Below the pieces are notes generated by a model, which saw only the letters and a list, made by a program, of their open reading frames with translations, searched no databases and was not told where the DNA came from. 7,564 nucleotides of DNA from DATKUA01 sp965602675 (GTDB taxonomy: Bacteria > Acidobacteriota > DATKUA01): NCBI GenBank assembly GCA_965602675.1, contig CBFCZO010000147.1, positions 1 through 7,564 on the forward strand, written 5' to 3'. Of this stretch, positions 1-5,954 are shown in pieces (position 1 is the stretch's first letter; each line of letters starts with the position of its first letter). A program made the position numbers and the translations under genes.

Positions 1-947
1 AAACCGCTCTCGGCGACCTGCTCCGACACGTCCACCAGCTCCATGCCGAACCGCAGGTCCGGCTTGTCCGCCCCGAAGCGATTCATCGCCTCGCTGTAGT
101 CCATCACCGGGAAAGGCGCTATCGCGTCCCGGCCGATGATCTGGTAAATGCCCACCATCAGCCGCTCGATCACGTCGAATATGTCGTCCGGTTCCACAAA
201 CGCCATCTCCACGTCGATCTGCGTGAACTCCGGCTGGCGGTTCGCCCGCAGGTCCTCGTCGCGGAAGCACTTGGCGATCTGCACGTAGCGGTCGAAGCCG
301 CTGATCATCAGCAACTGCTTGAACAACTGCGGACTCTGCGGCAGCGCGTAGAACTTGCCCTTGTTCACCCGGCTGGGCACCAGGAAGTCGCGGGCGCCCT
401 CCGGCGTGCTGCGCGTCAGCACCGGCGTCTCCACCTCGATAAAGCCCTCCTCGCTGAAGAAATTGCGCGCCGCCAGCGATGCCACGTGCCGCAATATCAT
501 ATTCGCCTGCAAACTCGGCCGCCGCAGGTCAAGGAAGCGATACTCCAGGCGCATCTCCTCGCCCGCGGTCGTGTCTTCCTTCGGCTCGAAAGGCGGTGTC
601 TCCGCCTCGTTGAACAGGGCGATCTCGCTCGCCGCGACCTCGACATCCCCTGTGGCCATTTCGGGATTGCGGTTGTCTTCACCCCGCAGTTGCACACTCC
701 CCTTCACACCGATCACATACTCGCCGCGTAAATCCTTGGCCGCGGCCGCCGCCTCGGGCGAATCCTGCGGATCGCAGACCACCTGGACGATTCCCGCCCG
801 GTCGCGCAAATCGATAAAAATCAGACCTCCCAGATCCCGGCGCCTGTGCACCCACCCGTTCAGGATTACTTCGTCTCCCTCATTCTCAGCCCGCAACTCG
901 CCGCAGCGCTGCGTCCGGGCCCAGACTTTATCGTAGGGTATTCTCAT
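1..947 (-). CDS. aspS: Aspartyl-tRNA synthetase, N-terminal part (cut by left window edge)
   Basis: Class II aminoacyl-tRNA synthetase that charges tRNA with aspartate in the cytoplasm. I translated the minus strand from the ATG at 947-945; the frame stays open to base 1 (315 codons plus 2 bases). It opens with the N-terminal anticodon-binding OB fold (about residues 1-105), including WVHRRRDLGGLIFIDLRDR near residues 32-50. The catalytic domain follows, with GARDFLVPSR, ALPQSPQLFKQLLM, and class II motif 2 as CFRDEDLRANRQPEFTQID. The last visible residues (MDYSEAMNRFGADKPDLRF and on) lead into the bacterial GAD insertion, so this is the bacterial type; motif 3 lies outside the window. The start is 3 bases after the stop of the carbonic-anhydrase-like gene, with GGCAGG upstream as ribosome site, implying translational coupling. 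Family assignment is near certain; whether it is tRNA-Asp-specific is open. Confidence 0.97.
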   Translation of the reverse strand, partial: MRIPYDKVWARTQRCGELRAENEGDEVILNGWVHRRRDLGGLIFIDLRDRAGIVQVVCDPQDSPEAAAAAKDLRGEYVIGVKGSVQLRGEDNRNPEMATGDVEVAASEIALFNEAETPPFEPKEDTTAGEEMRLEYRFLDLRRPSLQANMILRHVASLAARNFFSEEGFIEVETPVLTRSTPEGARDFLVPSRVNKGKFYALPQSPQLFKQLLMISGFDRYVQIAKCFRDEDLRANRQPEFTQIDVEMAFVEPDDIFDVIERLMVGIYQIIGRDAIAPFPVMDYSEAMNRFGADKPDLRFGMELVDVSEQVAESG

Positions 948-950
948 CGG

Positions 951-1472
951 CTAAACCTGCCTCTCGTCCTCCAGGTAGACCTGCTTCAGCTCTATATACG
1001 CCTTTGCATTATCCAAAATCATTTCTATATCAACCCCGCCGAGCTCCCGTCTCACCCTCGCCGGAACTCCAGCAACCAGCGAACGCGGAGGCACGCTCAT
1101 CCCCGGCGGCACAACCGCCCCGGCCGCCACGATGCTCCCCCTGCCGACTACCGCGCCGTCCAGGACCACCGAGCCCATGCCGATCAGGCACTCGTCCTCC
1201 ACCGTGCAGGCGTGCACCACCGCGTTATGGCCGATCGTCACGTTATCGCCGATGCGAAGCGCCAGATCACCCCGCTCGACGTGGAGCGTGACGTTATCCT
1301 GCACGCTGCAGCCCTCGCCGATTCTCACGTAATTGACGTCGCCCCGGATCACCGCCCCGTACCACACGCTGCTGTGCGCACCGATCTCAACGTCGCCGAT
1401 AATCACCGCCGTCTCAGCCACAAAACAGCTCTCGTGAATCTTCGGCCCCTTGCCTTGATAAAGCCCTATCAT
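951..1472 (-). CDS. Gamma-carbonic anhydrase family protein (left-handed beta-helix)
   Basis: 173-residue hexapeptide-repeat protein of the gamma-CA/YrdA/PaaY/CamH group. The imperfect hexapeptide repeats (IGDVEIGAHSSVWYGAVIRGD and onward to about residue 140) form a left-handed beta-helix, followed by a C-terminal helix (about 147-165) that packs along it in a homotrimer. Three zinc-ligand histidines are present at H64, H82 and H87 (IGHNAVVHAC), matching His81, His117 and His122 of Methanosarcina Cam; the companion residues R43, D45, Q58 and D59 are also kept. The stretch between the first and second histidine is short, so the acidic proton-shuttle loop of Cam is missing, as in CamH-type members. 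Many such proteins have weak or no measured carbonic anhydrase activity, so CO2 hydration is a family-based guess. It sits 36 bases after parA and 3 bases before aspS, within one minus-strand operon. An AGG lies 5 bases before the ATG. Confidence 0.93.
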   Translation of the reverse strand: MIGLYQGKGPKIHESCFVAETAVIIGDVEIGAHSSVWYGAVIRGDVNYVRIGEGCSVQDNVTLHVERGDLALRIGDNVTIGHNAVVHACTVEDECLIGMGSVVLDGAVVGRGSIVAAGAVVPPGMSVPPRSLVAGVPARVRRELGGVDIEMILDNAKAYIELKQVYLEDERQV

Positions 1473-1508
1473 CGTTGCCTGACCTCTATTGCCCCGTTTC
1501 GGAAGAAT

Positions 1509-2279
1509 TCAATCCCGTGGTTTCGTGATTTCGCGCGCCAGGCGGCGGTAGGCAGCCGCGCCCGTCGAGTGCGTCGCGTACTGAATGATCGGGACGCCGG
1601 CCGTCTGAGCGTCGTTGAGCGTCACGTTGATCGGTATCACAGTTTCGTACAGCTTGTCGTGGAAATAGCGCTCCAGCTCTTTCTTCACCTTCGCGCTCAC
1701 CCGCGTCCGCCGGTCGTACATGCACGCCAGCACGCCGCCTACAATTACCTTCTCCGGCAGATAGAGGTTGTCGTTTATCACCTCGATCAGGTCAAGAAGG
1801 TCGCTCACCCCCTCCAGGCTGAGATACGACATTGCGCAGGTGACCAGAACCTCCGTGCTGGCGATCAATGCGTTGATCGTGAGGATGCCCAGAAAAGGTG
1901 GGCAGTCGATAACGATGAAATCAAAGTGCTCTTTCACCGGCTGGAGCGCCTTGTCGAGGATGTACTCCTTGCCCGTTTGAGCCGCCAGCTCAACCTCCGT
2001 GGCAGCAAGGCTTGTGTCGCTCGGCAGTAGCCAGAGATTCTCGAATCTCGTATCGATTATCGCGTCGCGGGCCGTGGCGCGACCGGTAAGCACCTGATAC
2101 AACGAGGCTTTTACTTCCCCGGTCTCGAAACCAATCGCCTTGCCGGAGTGACCCTGGGCGTCGGAATCGATTATCAGCACTCTGTGCCCGGCGTCGGCAA
2201 GAGCGGCCGAGAGGTTGACCACCGTCGTCGTCTTGGCGACTCCGCCCTTCTGATTGGCAACCGCGAATATCCTGGTCAT
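1509..2279 (-). CDS. ParA/Soj-family positioning ATPase (orphan, no ParB in window)
   Basis: Cytoplasmic deviant-Walker ATPase of the SIMIBI class, 256 residues from the chosen start, the usual Soj length and without the N-terminal HTH of long plasmid ParAs. The N-terminus reads MTRIFAVANQKGGVAKTTT: signature lysine K11 and Walker A lysine K16. Walker A' is IIDSDAQGHSG (D38, D40), where DxDPQGN is usual. Walker B is FDFIVIDCPPFLG (D125). A late MYDRRTRVSAKVKKELERYF segment matches the conserved ParA region near the DNA-binding surface. Such proteins form ATP sandwich dimers on nucleoid DNA and position chromosomes, plasmids or protein assemblies. An ATG at 2300 would add seven residues (MRSGLEE) but has no ribosome site; the ATG at 2279 fits the family start and has GGAAGAG before it. 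First gene of the parA, gamma-CA, aspS operon and divergent from the Roadblock gene. No ParB or parS is seen, so its cargo is unknown. Confidence 0.93.
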   Translation of the reverse strand: MTRIFAVANQKGGVAKTTTVVNLSAALADAGHRVLIIDSDAQGHSGKAIGFETGEVKASLYQVLTGRATARDAIIDTRFENLWLLPSDTSLAATEVELAAQTGKEYILDKALQPVKEHFDFIVIDCPPFLGILTINALIASTEVLVTCAMSYLSLEGVSDLLDLIEVINDNLYLPEKVIVGGVLACMYDRRTRVSAKVKKELERYFHDKLYETVIPINVTLNDAQTAGVPIIQYATHSTGAAAYRRLAREITKPRD

Positions 2280-2307
2280 CTCTTCCAGCCCCGAGCGCAT
2301 GCCAATT

Positions 2308-2400
2308 AACTATTTGCGTAGTTTGATCAATCTAAAAGAACAGCACCGTTCGCGCAAGCTTGCTGAGGGTTTTCTCCCAAAATCACTGGCAAACATTGCC
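2308..2400. promoter_or_regulatory. Cluster of short palindromes in the divergent intergenic region (candidate operators)
   Basis: Four dyads lie within 93 bases: AACTA-N6-TAGTT (2308-2323), TTGATCAA (2323-2330), GCAAGCTTGC (2354-2363, perfect) and GGCAA-ACA-TTGCC (2388-2400). The last two share GCAA...TTGC half-sites with spacers of 2 and 3 bases, their centres about 35 bases apart. They flank or overlap the candidate parA promoter and lie upstream of the Roadblock promoter. The region is non-coding between parA and the Roadblock gene. Binding protein unknown; short dyads can occur by chance. Confidence 0.35.
2329..2357 (-). promoter_or_regulatory. Candidate sigma-70-like promoter for parA operon
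   Basis: On the minus strand a TTGCGC -35-like hexamer (2357-2352) is followed after exactly 17 bases by TAGATT (2334-2329) as -10. Three and four of six consensus positions match, so it is weak. Transcription would begin near 2322 and give a leader of about 43 bases before the ParA ATG at 2279. The -35 overlaps the palindrome GCAAGCTTGC and the -10 abuts TTGATCAA, positions suited to repressor binding. Pattern-based only. Confidence 0.3.
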
Positions 2401-2435
2401 GATTAACGCTCCTCCTGCATTGTTTAAAATGGTAG

Positions 2436-2464
2436 GAGACAAATGGCCGGCCCTTGGCTATTAT
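2436..2464 (+). promoter_or_regulatory. Candidate sigma-70-like promoter for the Roadblock gene
   Basis: GAGACA (2436-2441, 4 of 6 matches to TTGACA), a 17-base spacer and TATTAT (2459-2464, 5 of 6 matches to TATAAT). Predicted start near 2471 leaves about 22 bases before the ATG at 2493, enough to include the GGGGA ribosome site at 2485-2489. This spacing argues against using the upstream in-frame TTG at 2454, which would lie before the transcript start. Confidence 0.4.
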
Positions 2465-2492
2465 ATTAGCAAAGAGCAAAACCCGGGGAAAA

Positions 2493-2849
2493 ATGGAAGC
2501 ACTGCACAATCTGCTTAAGGAACTTGCTGCGGTATCGGGCGTCCAGGCGGCCCTGGTCGTTGGGCATGAGGGTTTCGTCATCGATGGCGTCACAACCTCG
2601 GGAGGACTGGATAACGAGGTCATCGGCGCGACAATCTCAGCGGAGATCGGCTCCGCAGCCGTAATCGGCAAGGAATTACACATCGGCCACTTTACCCACC
2701 TGATGATCGAATTCGAAAAGGGCGTCATCATCATCAACACGGTCGGCCAGGACGCACTGCTCGCCGTCGCGGCAGAGAAAAGTGCGGTTCTGGGAAACAT
2801 CCGCTATCAGGTCAAGAAATTCACACCGGCAATAAATAAACTGCTTTAA
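2493..2849 (+). CDS. Single-domain Roadblock/LC7 (MglB-like) protein
   Basis: A 118-residue protein that is one Roadblock/LC7 domain from end to end. The opening helix (MEALHNLLKELAAVSG) leads into the first strands (VQAALVVGHEGFVIDGV), a central helix (LDNEVIGATISAEIGSAAVIGKEL), two more strands (HFTHLMIEFEKGVIIINTV), then the typical ending DALLAVAAEKSAVLGNIRYQVKK and a last helix. No signal peptide or membrane segment, so it is cytoplasmic. Roadblock proteins form homodimers that bind or regulate small Ras-like GTPases; MglB of Myxococcus acts on MglA in cell polarity. No GTPase lies in this window. The start at ATG 2493 is chosen by domain boundary and GGGGA at 2485-2489; an in-frame TTG at 2454 would add 13 residues without a good ribosome site. 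It is divergent from parA with 213 bases between starts. Family assignment is strong, partner unknown. Confidence 0.87.
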   Translation: MEALHNLLKELAAVSGVQAALVVGHEGFVIDGVTTSGGLDNEVIGATISAEIGSAAVIGKELHIGHFTHLMIEFEKGVIIINTVGQDALLAVAAEKSAVLGNIRYQVKKFTPAINKLL

Positions 2850-2897
2850 TCGCCCACGCAAGCTGCCGAACCGTTTTATTCGCGCCGTATCTGGCGG

Positions 2898-2915
2898 ACA
2901 TCTAAGAGATGTTTT
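2898..2915 (+). terminator. Weak hairpin with short T run after the Roadblock gene
   Basis: ACATCT (2898-2903), loop AAG, AGATGT (2907-2912), with a run of four T at 2912-2915. The 6-bp A/T-rich stem makes a poor intrinsic terminator, so partial read-through from the Roadblock gene into permease A is possible. Confidence 0.25.
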
Positions 2916-2926
2916 AGGGGTTGAAG

Positions 2927-2982
2927 ATGAAAACTCCGGCTGGGGCTTGGTGAAGCGCCGGCATGATCTCCTTAGCTATGCC
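2927..2982 (+). promoter_or_regulatory. Possible leader of permease A: 8-codon frame with two competing hairpins
   Basis: A small frame MKTPAGAW (ATG 2927, TGA 2951-2953) has AGGGG six bases upstream. Within and after it are a hairpin CCGGC (2936-2940)/GCCGG (2957-2961) with an inner GCTT/AAGC stem, and an alternative pair GGCAT (2960-2964)/ATGCC (2978-2982). They share bases 2960-2961 and so cannot both form fully. This resembles attenuator geometry but lacks a T run after the second hairpin, and stems are only 5 bp. Speculative. No convincing promoter was seen in 2850-3023. Confidence 0.2.
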
Positions 2983-3013
2983 AATCATCCCCAAAGGTTC
3001 AATAAACGCTTTT

Positions 3014-3018
3014 GGAGG
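3014..3018 (+). promoter_or_regulatory. Strong ribosome binding site deciding the start of permease A
   Basis: GGAGG at 3014-3018, five bases before ATG 3024. It overlaps an in-frame TTG at 3012 that would otherwise extend the protein by four residues, so the ATG is the likely start. Confidence 0.8.
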
Positions 3019-3023
3019 TCTCC

Positions 3024-4493
3024 ATGTTTATTATTCTCTCCAAAGAAGCGCGTGAGCTGCTCTACAGCAGCAAGTTCATCCTTATTTTCATTGCCAGCCT
3101 CGTACTCATCCTGATCGCCGTCTACAACGGATATTCCACCTACTCGCTTCAGTCTAGGCTGGTCGACAAGGGCATCGCTTACTCGCTCGAGGACGCAAGA
3201 GATAGCAACAACTATGTAGACCTCGGAAATAAGGGGTTGAAGGTCTACCGCCGGCCTGACCGCCTCTCGATATTCAACACCGGCCTTGACAATGTGGTCG
3301 GCCACAAAGCTGTGGTCACCGACACAGGCGCACCGCAAATCAAGGAAGGTAGGTATTACTCCAGCCCCGTCCTGAGTGTCTTTGGTGAGCTCGACGTCAA
3401 TTTCGTCATCGCCTTCATCTTCCCCCTCTTCGCGATTCTCTTCAGCTACAACGCCATTGCAGGCGAGAAGGAATCGGGGACACTCAGGCTGATCGCTGCA
3501 AATCCGGTGAGCAGGGTCAGCATCGCCGCCGGCAAAATCCTCGGCGGCTTCCTGCCGGTTATAATCACCTTTGTTCTGCCGTTCGGAATCGCCGTCGCCG
3601 GCGTTATTTTCATCGGAGGCATTGAATTCTCCGGCGGCGATTTCTTCAAACTCGCCCTCATCGCCGCCGTCTCAACTCTTTACTTGTTCGTTTTCTACCT
3701 CATCGGCTTCCTCGTCAGTTCCCTCGCAAAAAGATCATTCCTCTCCCTGTTGATCTGCCTTTTCGTCTGGGTCGCCCTCACATCAATCGTGCCGAAACTC
3801 GCCGTCCACATCTCGGCAAACGCGATCGAGACTTCCTCACCCGACGAGATCGAGCAAAACATCATGCGGTTCAAGCGCTCCGAGCGCGCGATGTCGGGTA
3901 AGTACCTCAAGGAGTTCTTCGAGCAGAATCCGACCCACCTCAGCCGGCTGATGACCCAAATGGGCAATGCCAACGCCAGCGTCAGGCAAAAAACGATAGC
4001 GAATACCAGGGACTTCGAAGACGCGCTCTACGATGAGTGGGAAAGAAAGCAACGGCGGGTCGTCGACACAGCCATCTTCTATTCCAGGATCTCGCCGATG
4101 TCGTGCTATTCCTTCGCCCTCCACGGTATCAGCGGTTCCGGCGTCGAAATGATCGATGCCTTCAGGGATAGCCTGCGCATCTTCAGGAACAAGCTGGTCG
4201 ACTACCTTGAAAGCAGGAATCAACCTGAAGATTTAAATCCCGAGAAACTCTATGCCTCGTTGGGCATCAAGAGTTTCGGCATGGACGACCAGGGAAACGT
4301 CACGCTGGAAACCTTCGAGAACTACCAGCCGGCACAACTTGACCTCACCGGCATGCCCCACTACCGCGGCCTCGGCAGGCCGGGGCTTTATTCCGCCTGG
4401 GATTATGCCACCGACATCAACGTCCTGCTCCTCTACGCCGTAGTCCTCTTCATGGGTATTATCATCGCCTTCGCCCTCTACGATGTAAGATAA
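3024..4493 (+). CDS. ABC-2 type permease with large extracytoplasmic domain (permease A)
   Basis: A 489-residue inner-membrane permease of the ABC-2 superfamily, apparently the DUF3526-type group. Layout: TM1 about 18-36; extracytoplasmic loop 37-123 with the family-like RLSIFNTGLDNVVG; TM2 about 124-145; cytoplasmic coupling motif EKESGTLRL (148-156) and NPVSR (160-164); TM3 176-198, TM4 209-233, TM5 238-257; a long hydrophilic extracytoplasmic domain about 258-463 with ISP at 356-358; TM6 about 465-485; and a terminal FALYDVR. Such proteins pair with a cytoplasmic ATPase to move an unknown substrate across or out of the membrane. It is paralogous to B and C but lies alone on the plus strand and converges on B with a 32-base gap. 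No ATPase is adjacent. Family membership is clear, substrate unknown. Whether it is read together with the Roadblock gene 174 bases upstream is undecided. Confidence 0.88.
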   Translation: MFIILSKEARELLYSSKFILIFIASLVLILIAVYNGYSTYSLQSRLVDKGIAYSLEDARDSNNYVDLGNKGLKVYRRPDRLSIFNTGLDNVVGHKAVVTDTGAPQIKEGRYYSSPVLSVFGELDVNFVIAFIFPLFAILFSYNAIAGEKESGTLRLIAANPVSRVSIAAGKILGGFLPVIITFVLPFGIAVAGVIFIGGIEFSGGDFFKLALIAAVSTLYLFVFYLIGFLVSSLAKRSFLSLLICLFVWVALTSIVPKLAVHISANAIETSSPDEIEQNIMRFKRSERAMSGKYLKEFFEQNPTHLSRLMTQMGNANASVRQKTIANTRDFEDALYDEWERKQRRVVDTAIFYSRISPMSCYSFALHGISGSGVEMIDAFRDSLRIFRNKLVDYLESRNQPEDLNPEKLYASLGIKSFGMDDQGNVTLETFENYQPAQLDLTGMPHYRGLGRPGLYSAWDYATDINVLLLYAVVLFMGIIIAFALYDVR

Positions 4494-4497
4494 GCCC

Positions 4498-4515
4498 CCG
4501 GCAGTCACAAGCCGG
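4498..4515. terminator. GC hairpin in the gap between convergent permeases A and B
   Basis: CCGGC (4498-4502), loop of eight bases, GCCGG (4511-4515), in the 32-base gap between the stop codons. No T run follows on either strand, so it is not a standard intrinsic terminator. It is nested inside a larger imperfect inverted repeat formed by the 3' ends of both genes (4479-4493 with 4526-4540), so the whole could slow polymerase from both directions. Confidence 0.25.
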
Positions 4516-4525
4516 CCGCAAACCC

Positions 4526-5950
4526 TCACCTCACGTCGTAGCGATTGAAAGCGAACACACCAAGCACAAGGCCGACCAACGCCAACACTGCCAGGGCCGA
4601 CGCATCAACCATCGCCCCCGCCATCCGCTCGCCCAGCCCGGCCCCACGGTATTCGAAACGCGGAATCTCCGCCGTCAGCGGATTCGACGATAGGTAACCC
4701 CTGCCGTCGGAATGCAACAGGCCGGCGCTGTCGTGCTTAGCGTCAAAATTGCCGTTTCTGGCCACATACTGCGCATCCTGCGCGCCCAGGAAGCTGAACA
4801 GCGTCTGCTTGAAGCGCGCGGCCTGCCGGTGAAATTCCCGCACCGCCGCAAGATCGGTCCCCGTCAGCCGGGAAACCGCCTGCTTGAACAGCACATTGGG
4901 TGAGAGGCGCCCGGCCAGCGCGGCGGCTTCCGACTGGTTGTATGAAGACCTGATGTGGGAATCTATCACGCTCTGCCGCCGGCCCTGGAAATCCTCCATT
5001 ACGCCGTCCCAGATCCGCTCGAACTGGAAATTGTCCACCCGAGCCATCGCGGCGGGACGATCCATGGAGCCAGTGCGCCTCATCTCCCCTAAGAAGTTGC
5101 CGTTGATCTCGGCCATCGTGTTGCTGTATTCCTCCGGCGTCATCGTCGCGACTAGCTCTTTGGCCACCGGCTTGCTCGCGCCCGGGATCACCAACACCAG
5201 CAGCACCCACAGCAGAAGCAGCACCACCAGGCTGGTGATCGAGTTTCTTGTCAGCGACGACACCAGGATGCCCAGGGCGGTAAAGAATGACAGCAGCAGC
5301 ACGGCGAATATAAAGAACACTCCGAGAATGGCTATCCGTCCACCATCGATGGAGACCACCCCGAAAACGTTCAGAAGCAGGAAGTTGGCCAGCATGCCGA
5401 CGAGCAGAGGCAGCATCAGCGCAATCACAATCGCAACGAATTTGCTCAGGACAATCTGGTAGCGCGACACTCGCGTCGTCAGCAGCATCTGCAGCGTACC
5501 CTGCGCACGCTCGCCGCTCACGGCATCGAAGGTCAGCACGATGGCGAGGAAAGAAAAAATCATTCCCACGATGAACGCAAGATCGATGTCCCACAATCCC
5601 GTGATCTGCAGCCGATGGATTTCGGCGGTCGCCGGCAGCCCGGCGTTACGAGTGGTCACTACGCGGCGCGTCGGAACCTCCTCGAGATTATTATCCGCGA
5701 TGAACCTGAGCGGAATGACCGGCATCGTGAGCCAAAAGCCCGATCCGGCCAGATCATCGGGGCTGCCGACCGATTCATAGGCCTCCTGGAGGCTCCTCGT
5801 GCGCTGGCTCTGAGACTCCTGGTCCTCCTCCCAACGGCTTGAATAGATATATGCATTGAGCAGGAACAGCAGCAGCGCCAGGATGTAGATCACTATCAAC
5901 CGGCCCTGCTTCAAATATTGCCTCAACCAAAAGGAAATCAGCGATTTCAT
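4526..5950 (-). CDS. ABC-2 type permease with large extracytoplasmic domain (permease B)
   Basis: A 474-residue inner-membrane permease, paralogue of A and C. TM1 about 17-36; extracytoplasmic loop 37-121 with VIPLRFIADNNLEEV, the counterpart of the PLSIF...GL element of the family; TM2 about 122-143; coupling motif ERAQGTLQM (147-155) and TTRVSR (158-163); three hydrophobic segments to about residue 258 (the last LLLLWVLLVLVIPG); an extracytoplasmic domain of about 185 residues with LSPNVLFKQAVSRLTGTD near 347; IPRFEYRGAGLGERM before TM6; terminal FAFNRYDVR. ATG 5950 lies 4 bases after the stop of C, and its ribosome site GAGG (5961-5958, 7 bases before the ATG) includes C's last arginine codon, so the two are translationally coupled and probably form a heterodimeric transmembrane part. 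ATPase not in the window. Substrate unknown. Confidence 0.88.
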   Translation of the reverse strand: MKSLISFWLRQYLKQGRLIVIYILALLLFLLNAYIYSSRWEEDQESQSQRTRSLQEAYESVGSPDDLAGSGFWLTMPVIPLRFIADNNLEEVPTRRVVTTRNAGLPATAEIHRLQITGLWDIDLAFIVGMIFSFLAIVLTFDAVSGERAQGTLQMLLTTRVSRYQIVLSKFVAIVIALMLPLLVGMLANFLLLNVFGVVSIDGGRIAILGVFFIFAVLLLSFFTALGILVSSLTRNSITSLVVLLLLWVLLVLVIPGASKPVAKELVATMTPEEYSNTMAEINGNFLGEMRRTGSMDRPAAMARVDNFQFERIWDGVMEDFQGRRQSVIDSHIRSSYNQSEAAALAGRLSPNVLFKQAVSRLTGTDLAAVREFHRQAARFKQTLFSFLGAQDAQYVARNGNFDAKHDSAGLLHSDGRGYLSSNPLTAEIPRFEYRGAGLGERMAGAMVDASALAVLALVGLVLGVFAFNRYDVR

Positions 5951-5954
5951 CCCA

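Noticed and set aside
355..936. Plus-strand open frame of 193 codons, with overlapping smaller frames
   Set aside because: Antisense to aspS; Ser/Arg/Pro-rich translation without domain features.
846..2030. Long plus-strand open frame of 394 codons
   Set aside because: It lies antisense to aspS, the gamma-CA gene and parA, all of which have clear family motifs. Its composition is rich in His, Arg and Pro, as expected of a mirror frame in G+C-rich coding DNA.
2323..2363. Possible parS centromere sites near parA
   Set aside because: The palindromes TTGATCAA and GCAAGCTTGC do not match the conserved chromosomal parS 16-mer, and no parB is present.
2443..2469. Eight-codon frame MAGPWLLY with a TAGGAG site just upstream of the Roadblock gene
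   Set aside because: It overlaps the best candidate promoter (-10 at 2459-2464), so it would lie outside the expected transcript; kept only as a curiosity.
2327..2800. Minus-strand open frame of 157 codons
   Set aside because: Antisense to the Roadblock gene, which has the complete domain; no recognisable protein in the opposite frame.
4743..5594. Minus-strand open frame of 283 codons
   Set aside because: It overlaps permease B on the same strand in another frame; the translation is Arg/Gly/Ala-rich with no hydrophobic segments, a frame shadow.
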